Below are positions 1 to 5,183 of a stretch of 5,183 nt of DNA, piece after piece. The notes under the pieces are model-generated. The model had not been told where the DNA came from. It made no database searches and worked only from the letters and a program-made list of their open reading frames with translations. The stretch spans positions 1 to 5,183 of the forward strand of contig CAIXPZ010000200.1 in the NCBI GenBank assembly GCA_903921455.1, written 5' to 3'. This DNA comes from an uncultured Verrucomicrobia subdivision 3 bacterium (GTDB lineage: Bacteria; Verrucomicrobiota; Verrucomicrobiae; Limisphaerales; UBA11358). The stretch's first letter is position 1, and each line of letters opens with the position of its first letter. Position numbers and translations under genes: made by a program.

Positions 1-1302
1 CGTCGGCATGTTGCCGCTGACCCACAGCGAGAAGGAATATTCCCCAGCGCCGTCCAACGGGTAGCCAAAAGAGGTCATGCCCGGTGCCCAGCCGCCGGTA
101 TCGCCGCCCGCGTCATACGCCGAGCCCATGAAGCCGGCGACTTTCGGACTCGCGTCAGCGTAAAGGTCATTTCCATAGCCGGACAAATCCGGTTCAGGAT
201 TATAGACGCTGTCCATCGCCCAATACGCAACCAGACCATCGTGCAGCGTCAGCGGGGGCGGCGGATACGGCACCGTCACGGCGTAGGTATCAATCAGATA
301 TTGCCGGATCGTGTTCGCCTCGGTCTCAGTCAAAGCGCGGTCATAGACCAGCACCGCCAGAATGTAACCGGAGAAATTCGAGCCCGTGCTCCGTGAACCC
401 AGCGTCACCCATTTGCGCGTATTCGCGGGCGTGCCGCTCATACCCATCCAAGCCTCATTGCTCCCGTCCAAGCGCAAAGTGATGTCCGTTTCGCTGACAA
501 CTTGTTCAAAGACCGCGAGCGTGCTGGTGTCAATCGGCGTCACGCCATCCACTGCGTTGGCATCCGAACCGCGCCAGGCATGGCCGCGCAGATGGTTGCT
601 GTAAAGCATGAGCAGCGCGTCGCCATCGCCCGAGCCGCCGGTGCCGAGGATGTCGTTTTCACCTGTGGCCAGCGGCATCGCCACCACAAAGATCGTGTGC
701 TGGTCCGGCTTGAAAACCGACGCGACCGAGGTCAGCAAATCATCCGTGCCATCAAACATCACCGCCGGTTGCCCGAGGTCATTGCTCCGATAAACCGGCC
801 GGTAATCAAAATTGGATTGTGCCAGGTGCGTTTCATGGCCCGACTCATCCGGCCAGGTCGTCACCCGATCGCCGTCCGACATCCCGGCCAGCGATTCGAC
901 GCGCGCCCAAAGCTGCAAACCGATGACACTTTGCGGCACGGGCGGCACGGCATCATCCGGGCGGATCCAATTACTGCGCTCGGTGATTTCAACACCGGCA
1001 GCGTCCACGCCAACGATGAAATAAAATTCGCTGCCGCCATCGGGCGCGAACTGGCGGGCATCGCCATACATCCAATAATCTTCAGTGAGAAACCACGACG
1101 CGCCGCCGTTGAGGCTCGTCCACACGTTCCACTTGTGCGGATTCGGCAACTCCCAATCCCACCGCAGCAAATCGGGATACGCCGCGCGCAGCACGGGCGC
1201 GGGCAGCAGAGTGGGCAGTGCGCCACGCACACGCTTGCGGCGACGGTTTTGTGCCCAGAGCGCGAGAAAACCACGCTGGTTAATTTTCGGGAGCGTCAGC
1301 AT
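1..1302 (-). CDS. Tandem LamG / concanavalin A-like domain protein, probable virion adhesin (3' end outside window)
   Basis: An open frame of 434 codons runs from an ATG at 1302 to the window edge without a stop, so the C-terminus is missing. Residues 1-40 are basic (RRRKRVR at 20-26). Residues about 45-118 look like a short beta-rich segment ending in VGVDAAGVEITERSNW. Residues about 126-341 form a full LamG/concanavalin A-like unit: GLQLWAR at the start, a WPDESG motif near 150, FDGTDD near 183, and the usual closing pattern VYDRALTETEANTIRQYL at 319-336. After a proline-rich linker (345-350) a second LamG unit starts (LHDGLVAYWAMDS, then DLSGYGNDL) and is cut by the edge. There is no signal peptide. 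LamG domains usually bind glycans or other surfaces; with capsid genes just upstream I infer a virion-displayed binding or fibre protein. The start overlaps the preceding gene by 23 nt and lacks a Shine-Dalgarno, suggesting coupled translation. The exact ligand and virion location are unknown. Confidence 0.85.
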   Translation of the reverse strand, partial: MLTLPKINQRGFLALWAQNRRRKRVRGALPTLLPAPVLRAAYPDLLRWDWELPNPHKWNVWTSLNGGASWFLTEDYWMYGDARQFAPDGGSEFYFIVGVDAAGVEITERSNWIRPDDAVPPVPQSVIGLQLWARVESLAGMSDGDRVTTWPDESGHETHLAQSNFDYRPVYRSNDLGQPAVMFDGTDDLLTSVASVFKPDQHTIFVVAMPLATGENDILGTGGSGDGDALLMLYSNHLRGHAWRGSDANAVDGVTPIDTSTLAVFEQVVSETDITLRLDGSNEAWMGMSGTPANTRKWVTLGSRSTGSNFSGYILAVLVYDRALTETEANTIRQYLIDTYAVTVPYPPPPLTLHDGLVAYWAMDSVYNPEPDLSGYGNDLYADASPKVAGFMGSAYDAGGDTGGWAPGMTSFGYPLDGAGEYSFSLWVSGNMPT

Positions 1303-1510
1303 TTTTCTTTTTGCGCTTCGGTTGCGCAGGAACTGGCGTGGATTCCGGCACAGACATTTCAGCCGGTGCAACCGGTGGGATTTCCACCACTTCAACTGGC
1401 GTCGGCTCCGCCGTGACTGGCGGTGCCGGCGGCGCGACCGCCACAGGTGGCGCGTCTTCCTCGATGAGCGGCCGCCGCTTGCGGCGGATGATGGGTAAAA
1501 GTTGATTCAT
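1280..1510 (-). CDS. Small Pro/Ala/Val-rich protein with basic ends, function unknown
   Basis: A 76-residue frame in the same direction as its neighbours. It has a short hydrophobic start, a basic cluster RRKRR at residues 9-13, an acidic step EEDA, then a disordered-looking stretch of about 45 residues dominated by Pro, Ala, Val and Glu, and a second basic cluster KRKKK at 65-69. It has no recognisable enzyme domain, signal peptide or membrane segment. The proline-rich composition is not a simple frame shadow, because the gene starts 30 bp after the stop of the upstream gene and its end overlaps the LamG start, which is normal operon packing. Upstream of the ATG is GCCAAG-repeat sequence with no good Shine-Dalgarno. 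It may be a flexible structural linker or nucleic-acid-contacting head protein, but that is a guess. Confidence 0.6.
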   Translation of the reverse strand: MNQLLPIIRRKRRPLIEEDAPPVAVAPPAPPVTAEPTPVEVVEIPPVAPAEMSVPESTPVPAQPKRKKKNADAPEN

Positions 1511-1540
1511 GTTTTCTTGGCGACCTTGGCGTCTTGGCGG
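1511..1540 (-). repeat. Three GCCAAG reiterations filling an intergenic gap
   Basis: On the minus strand the whole 30-bp gap between two small genes is built from three copies of GCCAAG (plus-strand CTTGGC at 1516-1521, 1525-1530 and 1533-1538), spaced 9 and 8 nt apart and followed by AAAAC before the ATG. From memory, similar GCCAAG/GCAAAG chains occur between genes in many environmental bacterial genomes; I did not check this. Its role here, if any, is unknown. It takes the place where a Shine-Dalgarno would be expected. Confidence 0.6.
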
Positions 1541-1768
1541 TTAAATCGCATTGATACCAATGGCGACCTGTTTCCAGTTCGTGCCATCGCTGATGGCGAG
1601 GCAGGGCACGCCGCCCGTGCCACCCGCGCTGAGGTGGATGATGCGACGCGGAAACTGCGCCGCGGTCACGCCGGCCGCGACGGCGGCGGCCACGTTGGTG
1701 AAGCTGGCGAACTGAATCTGTTCGCCACTGCGAATTTTTTCATGCCCGCGAGGTAAATCTTTGCCCAT
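1541..1768 (-). CDS. Small phage structural protein, possibly head decoration or head-fibre type
   Basis: A 75-residue protein encoded directly after the major capsid gene. The N-terminal 20 residues are charged (GKDLPRGHEKIRSGEQIQ). The middle is alanine/valine-rich, and the C-terminal part reads IIHLSAGGTGGVPCLAISDG followed by TNWKQVAIG. That last pattern (a short beta hairpin with SDGTNW and a following hydrophobic strand) resembles the ends of small phage head-fibre or decoration proteins, but I cannot name a family with confidence. There are no membrane segments, signal or catalytic motif. Position immediately downstream of a capsid gene supports a capsid-associated role. The ATG at 1768 has an AT-rich leader (AATTTTT) and no Shine-Dalgarno. 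The one alternative would be a nested start, but the charged N-terminus looks genuine. Confidence 0.65.
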   Translation of the reverse strand: MGKDLPRGHEKIRSGEQIQFASFTNVAAAVAAGVTAAQFPRRIIHLSAGGTGGVPCLAISDGTNWKQVAIGINAI

Positions 1769-1784
1769 AAAAATTGTCGGTTAA

Positions 1785-1809
1785 GTTGAGGTTGAGGTTT
1801 TTGGTTGAG
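1785..1809 (-). repeat. CTCAAC short reiterations upstream of the small structural gene
   Basis: The minus strand carries CTCAAC three times (plus-strand GTTGAG at 1785-1790, 1791-1796 and 1804-1809), two of them directly adjacent. A degenerate fourth copy, CTTAAC, lies at 1780-1785. The repeats lie between the post-capsid hairpins and the next start codon, in a 5' untranslated position. No function can be assigned. The pattern is like the GCCAAG chain in the next gap, which suggests slippage-grown spacer sequence. Confidence 0.5.
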
Positions 1810-1841
1810 CGCTTCGCGCAGGAATTTCCCGCACGAAGCGC
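1809..1841 (-). other. Long imperfect palindrome (hairpin) after the capsid gene
   Basis: Perfect 8-bp arms (GCGCTTCG at 1809-1816, CGAAGCGC at 1834-1841) enclose a further near-palindrome around AATT, giving about 14 possible pairs with two mismatches over 33 nt. On the minus-strand transcript it would fold about 17 nt past the capsid stop. No U-tract follows (the next bases are UCAACCAAAAACC), so it is not a canonical intrinsic terminator. It may be a transcript-stabilising or attenuating stem that sets capsid expression apart from the genes below, or a protein-binding palindrome. The role is inferred; the structure is seen. Confidence 0.6.
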
Positions 1842-1848
1842 ATTGGCC

Positions 1849-1861
1849 CTGACGCAGTCAG
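1849..1861 (-). other. Small hairpin containing the capsid stop codon
   Basis: CTGAC (1849-1853) and GTCAG (1857-1861) are perfect 5-bp arms around a 3-nt loop, and the capsid TGA stop lies inside one arm. It sits 7 nt before the larger palindrome on the minus-strand transcript, so the two stems would form in tandem at the capsid 3' end. A 5-bp stem can occur by chance; its placement is what makes it worth noting. Confidence 0.35.
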
Positions 1862-2865
1862 TTGTGTTCGATGGCGACCATGCGGACGTTTTTGTTTTCA
1901 AAAACGCGGGTCCAGTTCGCCCCATTTTCCAGCTCGGCGTTGGTCGGCGTGTCGCCGGCCACCGAAGCGCTGTTGAACTTCACGCCGCGCGGATGAAGGA
2001 TGTAACGACGCCTGTTGATTAAAACAGTGTCGCTGTCCAGCGGCACGCGGGCGATCTCCACGCCCTCTGTCCCTTGGCCACCCTGCAGCGGCGCGGATTC
2101 CAGCGGCGCGACACCGCGCGCGAATGCACCAGGACCGAACAGGTAGCTCGTGTAAACCACGCCATCCGTCGTGCCCGCGCGCGTCGGCAGGTTGTCATCC
2201 ACGATGACGCGCCGGCCTTGGAACGTTTTGATCTGCGCCTTGCCCTCGCTGTCGGGGACAAAGTCGATCAAGTCCAGCTTGCGCAACGCTGCTTCTGTCG
2301 CGCTGTGCAAGGCCACGGCCGTCAAACGATCACCGCGATCACCGAGCTTCACGGTGGCATCCACGAAGGTGCTGCCGTTGAGCCGAGTAGTCGCCGACTG
2401 ACCCGCGACCGTTTCACTTGCGATGGCGAGTTTATTACCTGCCATGCTCGCCGCGGCGAAGATGCCTTTCAGCGACGACACGACCAGCGTCTGGTCCACC
2501 CGCGCCCAGTAATCGCCCACCAGGTCAATGATCGCCTGCATCGGATCGTCACCGGAGACGACTTTGGCAAGGTGATTCACACTCCACACCTGCGCATCGT
2601 TTTGGATGCGCGCGATGTCCTTGTCGCTGCCGATCTTGTTCACCGCCAACGTCGCGCTGTCGCTCAACAACTGGCGCGTCGCCGTCAGGTCCTTCCAAAA
2701 CGGCATCATGACCTCGCGCCCGCCACCGGCGGCCAGGACGTCAAACTCCGGCGCGTGTTCCACAATACCGCTCTGCACAAACGCACTCAGTTGGGCAGTG
2801 CGTTCAATCGCATACCGTTCGAATTCTGTGGGGATGATGATGTCCGCCACGGCTGTCTTGCTCAT
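1858..2865 (-). CDS. Phage major capsid protein, gp13-like (HK97 fold)
   Basis: A 335-residue protein with the hallmarks of the gp13-like major capsid family, which forms the icosahedral shell of tailed phages by the HK97 fold. Recognisable stretches in order are the N-terminal PTEFERYAIERTAQLSAFVQ and SGIV (about 12-34), LAAGGGREVMMPFWKDL (44-60), the GDDPMQAI segment (105-112) leading to GDYWARVDQTLV (117-128), SSLKGIF (130-136), and a C-terminal half with RGDRLTAVALHS, a beta strand RRVIVDDNLP, YTSYLFGPGAF, and the RRYILHPRGVKF strand near the end. Length is normal for the family. The scaffold gene precedes it, as expected. The ATG at 2865 is favoured by a GAAAGG Shine-Dalgarno 7 nt upstream, the best in the window, which fits the need for very high capsid synthesis. 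No N-terminal delta domain or protease is visible, consistent with a separate scaffold. Confidence 0.92.
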   Translation of the reverse strand: MSKTAVADIIIPTEFERYAIERTAQLSAFVQSGIVEHAPEFDVLAAGGGREVMMPFWKDLTATRQLLSDSATLAVNKIGSDKDIARIQNDAQVWSVNHLAKVVSGDDPMQAIIDLVGDYWARVDQTLVVSSLKGIFAAASMAGNKLAIASETVAGQSATTRLNGSTFVDATVKLGDRGDRLTAVALHSATEAALRKLDLIDFVPDSEGKAQIKTFQGRRVIVDDNLPTRAGTTDGVVYTSYLFGPGAFARGVAPLESAPLQGGQGTEGVEIARVPLDSDTVLINRRRYILHPRGVKFNSASVAGDTPTNAELENGANWTRVFENKNVRMVAIEHN

Positions 2866-2872
2866 AATTTTA

Positions 2873-2878
2873 CCTTTC
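2873..2878 (-). promoter_or_regulatory. Shine-Dalgarno of the major capsid gene
   Basis: GAAAGG on the minus strand, 7 nt before the ATG at 2865, in an A-rich context. It is the only clear Shine-Dalgarno among the five starts visible in the window, and it supports the chosen capsid start. Confidence 0.75.
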
Positions 2879-2888
2879 TATTTTGTTC

Positions 2889-2910
2889 GGGCGGTGTTGA
2901 TGCACCGCCC
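2889..2910 (-). other. Perfect 8-bp hairpin in the capsid leader
   Basis: GGGCGGTG (2889-2896) and CACCGCCC (2903-2910) are perfect inverted arms around a 6-nt loop, in the 53-bp gap between the scaffold stop and the capsid start. On the minus transcript the stem is followed by GAACAAAAUAG and then the Shine-Dalgarno, with no U-tract, so it is not a standard terminator. A 5'-protecting stem or processing site that raises capsid mRNA relative to upstream genes is a reasonable inference. Confidence 0.65.
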
Positions 2911-2918
2911 AAGTTGGT

Positions 2919-3692
2919 TCAAGCAGAAGCCTTGAGCCGGGCGGCCAACCCGGGATCCGTCTTCTGCAGTTTCATCTGTTCCGTCAGGTTCCAGGATTCC
3001 TGACGAAACGGATTTTTTGCTGTCCGCGCCGAAGCCGCGGCGCCCCCGGCACCGTTGCTGGCAGCCCCGCCACCAGCGTTGGCTTCAAAAAGATGCGGAG
3101 CGTCGGACACCTGCGTGTCCATCCACTCCTCCAAAGTCATGGGCGTGATGCCGTCTTTGCCGTAACGCACCGTCTTGCCGTTGGCTTCAAACGCCTGCGG
3201 CACGCCCTTCACCAGCTTGAACGTCTGGCGGGCGCGCGCCGTGATGTCCGGCAAGGCCGTCGGGCGCAGGCCGCGTTTCGTGGCGGCGGTGAGCACGCCT
3301 TGATCAATCTGGATGGCGGTGAGCTGGGCGAAATACGCATCGCGTTCGCCGGTCACGGAACTCAGCAGCTTGTCGGCATCAACCTTTTGCGCCTTGAGCC
3401 GCGACTCCATCACTTCCTGAAACTTGCCGTCCTTCAGGCGCTGCTCTTCCTCTAGGCGTTCCTTCTCGGCCGCGAGCTGGCGCACCGCTTCAGGATCAAT
3501 GCCCTCGAAGCGCGCATCGCGCTCTTCAATTTGTTTGCGCAGTTCGATGTTGTGCGCGCGCAGTTCATCGGCCTTCACCTTGTCGGTCACGCCTTCGACA
3601 TCCAGGTAGAAGGCACCTTCGCGCTCCACATAGAGCGCCGATTGTTCGGTAGGAATTTCTTCCCGCTTAACGAATTTATATTTGAGTGGCAT
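2919..3692 (-). CDS. Phage capsid scaffolding protein
   Basis: A 257-residue protein between portal and capsid genes, the classic scaffold position. It guides capsid subunits into the procapsid and is not kept in the mature head. Residues 1-35 form a short N-terminal module (LKYKFVKREEIPTEQSALYV, then FYLDVEGVTDK). Residues about 36-115 are highly charged and heptad-like (KADELRAHNIELRKQIEERD and KERLEEEQRLKDGKFQEVME), a predicted coiled coil. A conserved-looking middle follows (AATKRGLRPTALPDI, TLEEWMDTQVSDAPHLF at 186-202), then a Gly/Ala-rich flexible linker (207-220). The C-terminal helix, NPFRQESWNLTEQMKLQKTD and on (227-257), is a form I recognise from scaffolds of this type and probably contacts the capsid protein. 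The start lies 6 bp after the portal stop with no Shine-Dalgarno, so translational coupling is likely. No protease domain is present. Confidence 0.85.
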   Translation of the reverse strand: MPLKYKFVKREEIPTEQSALYVEREGAFYLDVEGVTDKVKADELRAHNIELRKQIEERDARFEGIDPEAVRQLAAEKERLEEEQRLKDGKFQEVMESRLKAQKVDADKLLSSVTGERDAYFAQLTAIQIDQGVLTAATKRGLRPTALPDITARARQTFKLVKGVPQAFEANGKTVRYGKDGITPMTLEEWMDTQVSDAPHLFEANAGGGAASNGAGGAAASARTAKNPFRQESWNLTEQMKLQKTDPGLAARLKASA

Positions 3693-3698
3693 AAATAT

Positions 3699-5183
3699 TT
3701 AGTGGTTGTTGGTTGCTGCCGGAGTGGGCGTTGGAATCGTTGTGGCCACTGGGTTATTACCAGGCTTAGGAAAGACCCCGGTCGGATTCTGCTGACCGTT
3801 TTGGTTTTGCAGGGAGACAAGTCCAGCACGGACAAGCTGTTGTTCTTCAGTGTCAGTGCGGCCAGTGGGCAGGACTTCACCTTTGCGGAAAAGATCGAAC
3901 ATGGTGGCTTGCGAGATGGCTCCAGCCTGCCAGGCGGAGACAATGGCGGTGAGTTCCATGGCCGTCAGACCTTTGGCGGTGAAGTCAGTATTGATCTGGA
4001 GCAGGACGAGAGATTCACTGATGTCTTCAGGAAACTGTTCAGTGGAGTTCCACCAATAGACCCAGCGTAGGACTTGGCTGATGGAGTCAGAGACAGACAA
4101 AGCCAGTGTCATCAAGATGCTATTCTCACCAGCTTGACGGAGTTCAATGGCATCAGCGGTTTCACCCACACGTTTGGTATCTTCCAACATGCGTGAACCC
4201 AGCACAGCCATGAGCCGTTCATCACGGTTTTGAGCATTCTCAAAAGTGGAAAGACCGTGACCTTTGAATTCGAGGAAGCCAGCCACGGCTCCGGGAGTTT
4301 CAGCCACCCAAGCCGTGCTGCTGCCAATGCGAAGCTCGGAAGTTTTATCGAAGCCAGAGACCCAAGCCGTCGGCAGAGCCGTGTAATGCAGACCATGTTT
4401 GTAATCAGCATCCAGACGGTAATGGTCGAGGTTGACGGAGATGATGTCCGCCAGCGGCATCTTGTCTATGTCAGGCAGTGCGTTGCGGGGACCATGAAAG
4501 ACAAAAGGAATCAGCGGCAGCGGCTTGCCCAAGCGTAGTGGCACACGGCTTTCCACCAACGTCCATTCGGTTTTGGTTTGGCTGGACTTTGGGCCGGACC
4601 AGAAATTACCGATCCAAGAAGACGGGCTTTTCGCCCGGTGGCTGTTCGCAAGGACTTGCCAGATTTCCACGACATAACGAGTGCCACCGTCGGGCAGCAC
4701 TTCCAACTTTAATACGCGAACCGTTTCAGCCAGCTTCACGGCGAACGGATCATCGGTATCAGGCCGTTCCACAATCTCACGGAGAGCAATCATCGTGACC
4801 ACATTGCGGCCATTGATGCGTTGCGTCTGCCAGTTGAGGATGTCCTCGGCGGCGTAACGAACCACATACGCCCGTTCATCGTCCTTCCGGCCCATTGGCC
4901 CGCCGGCGTTGCCGGCCCAGTCGATCAAAGTGCCACAGCGACCCACGGCGAGGATTTCACCGACGACACCCTTGCAAAAAGTGAAGAGCGACGTGCCCAT
5001 CAAATCCACATCATCCGTGAACACACGCAGAGCACCACCAACACCAGCATGACGGTCAGGAAGTTTGACTTCGGGATCACGGCGAAAGAGCAGACCAAGA
5101 AATCCATCAGCCGTGCGCGACGTGGCATTGAAGAAGCAAGCGCGGGATTTGTAGCCGTCGTATTCGTCATCGGATTGCGAATC
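3699..5183 (-). CDS. Phage portal protein, DUF4055 family (5' end outside window)
   Basis: The frame is open from the window edge to a TAA at 3699: 494 residues visible, N-terminus missing. Reading starts in DSQSDDEYDGYKSRACFFNA, followed by TSRTADGFLGLLFRRDPEVKL, a pattern typical of the DUF4055 portal family near residues 40-80; about 40 residues are therefore probably missing. A GTG at 5024 is not the real start, because the family sequence continues upstream of it. Further landmarks are VDLMGTSLFTFCKGVVGEIL and GRCGTLIDW, the wing-like segment with VVEIWQVL, PLPLIPFVFHGPRN, LNLDHYR-like SVNLDHYRLDADYKHGLHYT, LEFKGHGLSTFENAQ, and the helix ending in MLEDTKRVGETADAIELRQA, close to the stem/crown helices. 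Portals form the dodecameric ring at one capsid vertex through which DNA enters and leaves and which binds terminase. The last about 37 residues are a low-complexity Gln/Asn/Pro/Thr tail. The 3' part is less GC-rich than the genes downstream. Confidence 0.9.
   Translation of the reverse strand, partial: DSQSDDEYDGYKSRACFFNATSRTADGFLGLLFRRDPEVKLPDRHAGVGGALRVFTDDVDLMGTSLFTFCKGVVGEILAVGRCGTLIDWAGNAGGPMGRKDDERAYVVRYAAEDILNWQTQRINGRNVVTMIALREIVERPDTDDPFAVKLAETVRVLKLEVLPDGGTRYVVEIWQVLANSHRAKSPSSWIGNFWSGPKSSQTKTEWTLVESRVPLRLGKPLPLIPFVFHGPRNALPDIDKMPLADIISVNLDHYRLDADYKHGLHYTALPTAWVSGFDKTSELRIGSSTAWVAETPGAVAGFLEFKGHGLSTFENAQNRDERLMAVLGSRMLEDTKRVGETADAIELRQAGENSILMTLALSVSDSISQVLRWVYWWNSTEQFPEDISESLVLLQINTDFTAKGLTAMELTAIVSAWQAGAISQATMFDLFRKGEVLPTGRTDTEEQQLVRAGLVSLQNQNGQQNPTGVFPKPGNNPVATTIPTPTPAATNNH

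Noticed and set aside
861..1274. A 137-codon minus-strand frame inside the LamG gene
   Set aside because: It is Cys/Arg/Ser-rich and in a different frame from the LamG protein, whose motifs continue without break across the region.
502..1416. A 304-codon plus-strand open frame opposite the LamG gene
   Set aside because: It is rich in Arg/His/Ala/Pro with no domain pattern and lies antisense to a frame with clear LamG motifs; a G+C-driven shadow.
2889..2910. Rho-independent terminator between scaffold and capsid
   Set aside because: The stem is perfect, but neither strand has a T-tract after it, and termination before the capsid gene would make no sense; kept only as a structured leader.
2866..2918. 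Sigma70-type promoter for the capsid gene
   Set aside because: No pair of -35 and -10 hexamers at proper spacing could be found; the A-rich stretch before the Shine-Dalgarno alone is not enough.
2074..3003. A 309-codon plus-strand open frame opposite the capsid gene
   Set aside because: Its composition is Arg/His/Val-rich without motifs, and it crosses the capsid start and the gap; antisense shadow of a firmly recognised capsid gene.
3531..4070. A 179-codon plus-strand frame spanning the scaffold/portal junction
   Set aside because: It is antisense to two recognised genes and shows no domain.
5022..5024. GTG as the start of the portal gene
   Set aside because: The frame stays open to the window edge and the upstream 53 codons match the expected portal N-terminal pattern (YKSRACFFNAT, FRRDPEVKLP).
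1..5183. tRNA, rRNA, CRISPR array, insertion sequence or attachment site
   Set aside because: No cloverleaf, long direct-repeat/spacer series, transposase or terminal inverted repeats were seen; coding genes fill nearly all of the window.

Overview
This window is a tailed-phage (Caudoviricetes) virion-structure cassette, read entirely from the minus strand. It could be a prophage, a free phage or a phage-derived element; nothing here (integrase, attachment site, host gene) decides which. In order of transcription, from high to low coordinate, it holds a portal protein (5' end cut by the window edge), a coiled-coil scaffolding protein, a gp13-like major capsid protein, a 75-residue probable structural protein, a 76-residue proline-rich basic-ended protein, and a long protein with two LamG / concanavalin A-like domains whose 3' end lies outside the window. 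Two open frames run off the ends: the LamG gene (434 codons visible) and the portal (494 codons plus stop, including 53 codons upstream of its first internal GTG).

Layout: 5183-3699 portal; 6-bp gap; 3692-2919 scaffold; 53-bp gap with a perfect hairpin and the only good Shine-Dalgarno seen; 2865-1858 major capsid; 89-bp gap with two tandem hairpins and CTCAAC repeats; 1768-1541 small protein; 30-bp gap made almost wholly of GCCAAG repeats; 1510-1280 proline-rich protein; 23-nt overlap; 1302-1 LamG protein. No stretch longer than about 90 bases lacks a gene.

How the genes work together: by family knowledge, the portal dodecamer nucleates the procapsid, the scaffold guides assembly of the HK97-fold capsid protein and then leaves, and the small downstream genes are likely head decoration, head-completion or fibre components. 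The LamG protein, in the same run of genes, is most simply a surface-exposed carbohydrate- or cell-surface-binding virion protein.

Host: the sequence is GC-rich except in part of the portal gene. Most starts lack a Shine-Dalgarno, intergenic gaps are filled with short-period repeats, and the LamG domains resemble those common in Verrucomicrobiota/Planctomycetota proteins. A host in that superphylum is a guess from style, not a demonstrated assignment. The core genes are ordinary phage morphogenesis. The parts deserving a second look are the tandem LamG protein, the structured gaps around the capsid gene, and the composition shift at the portal/scaffold junction.
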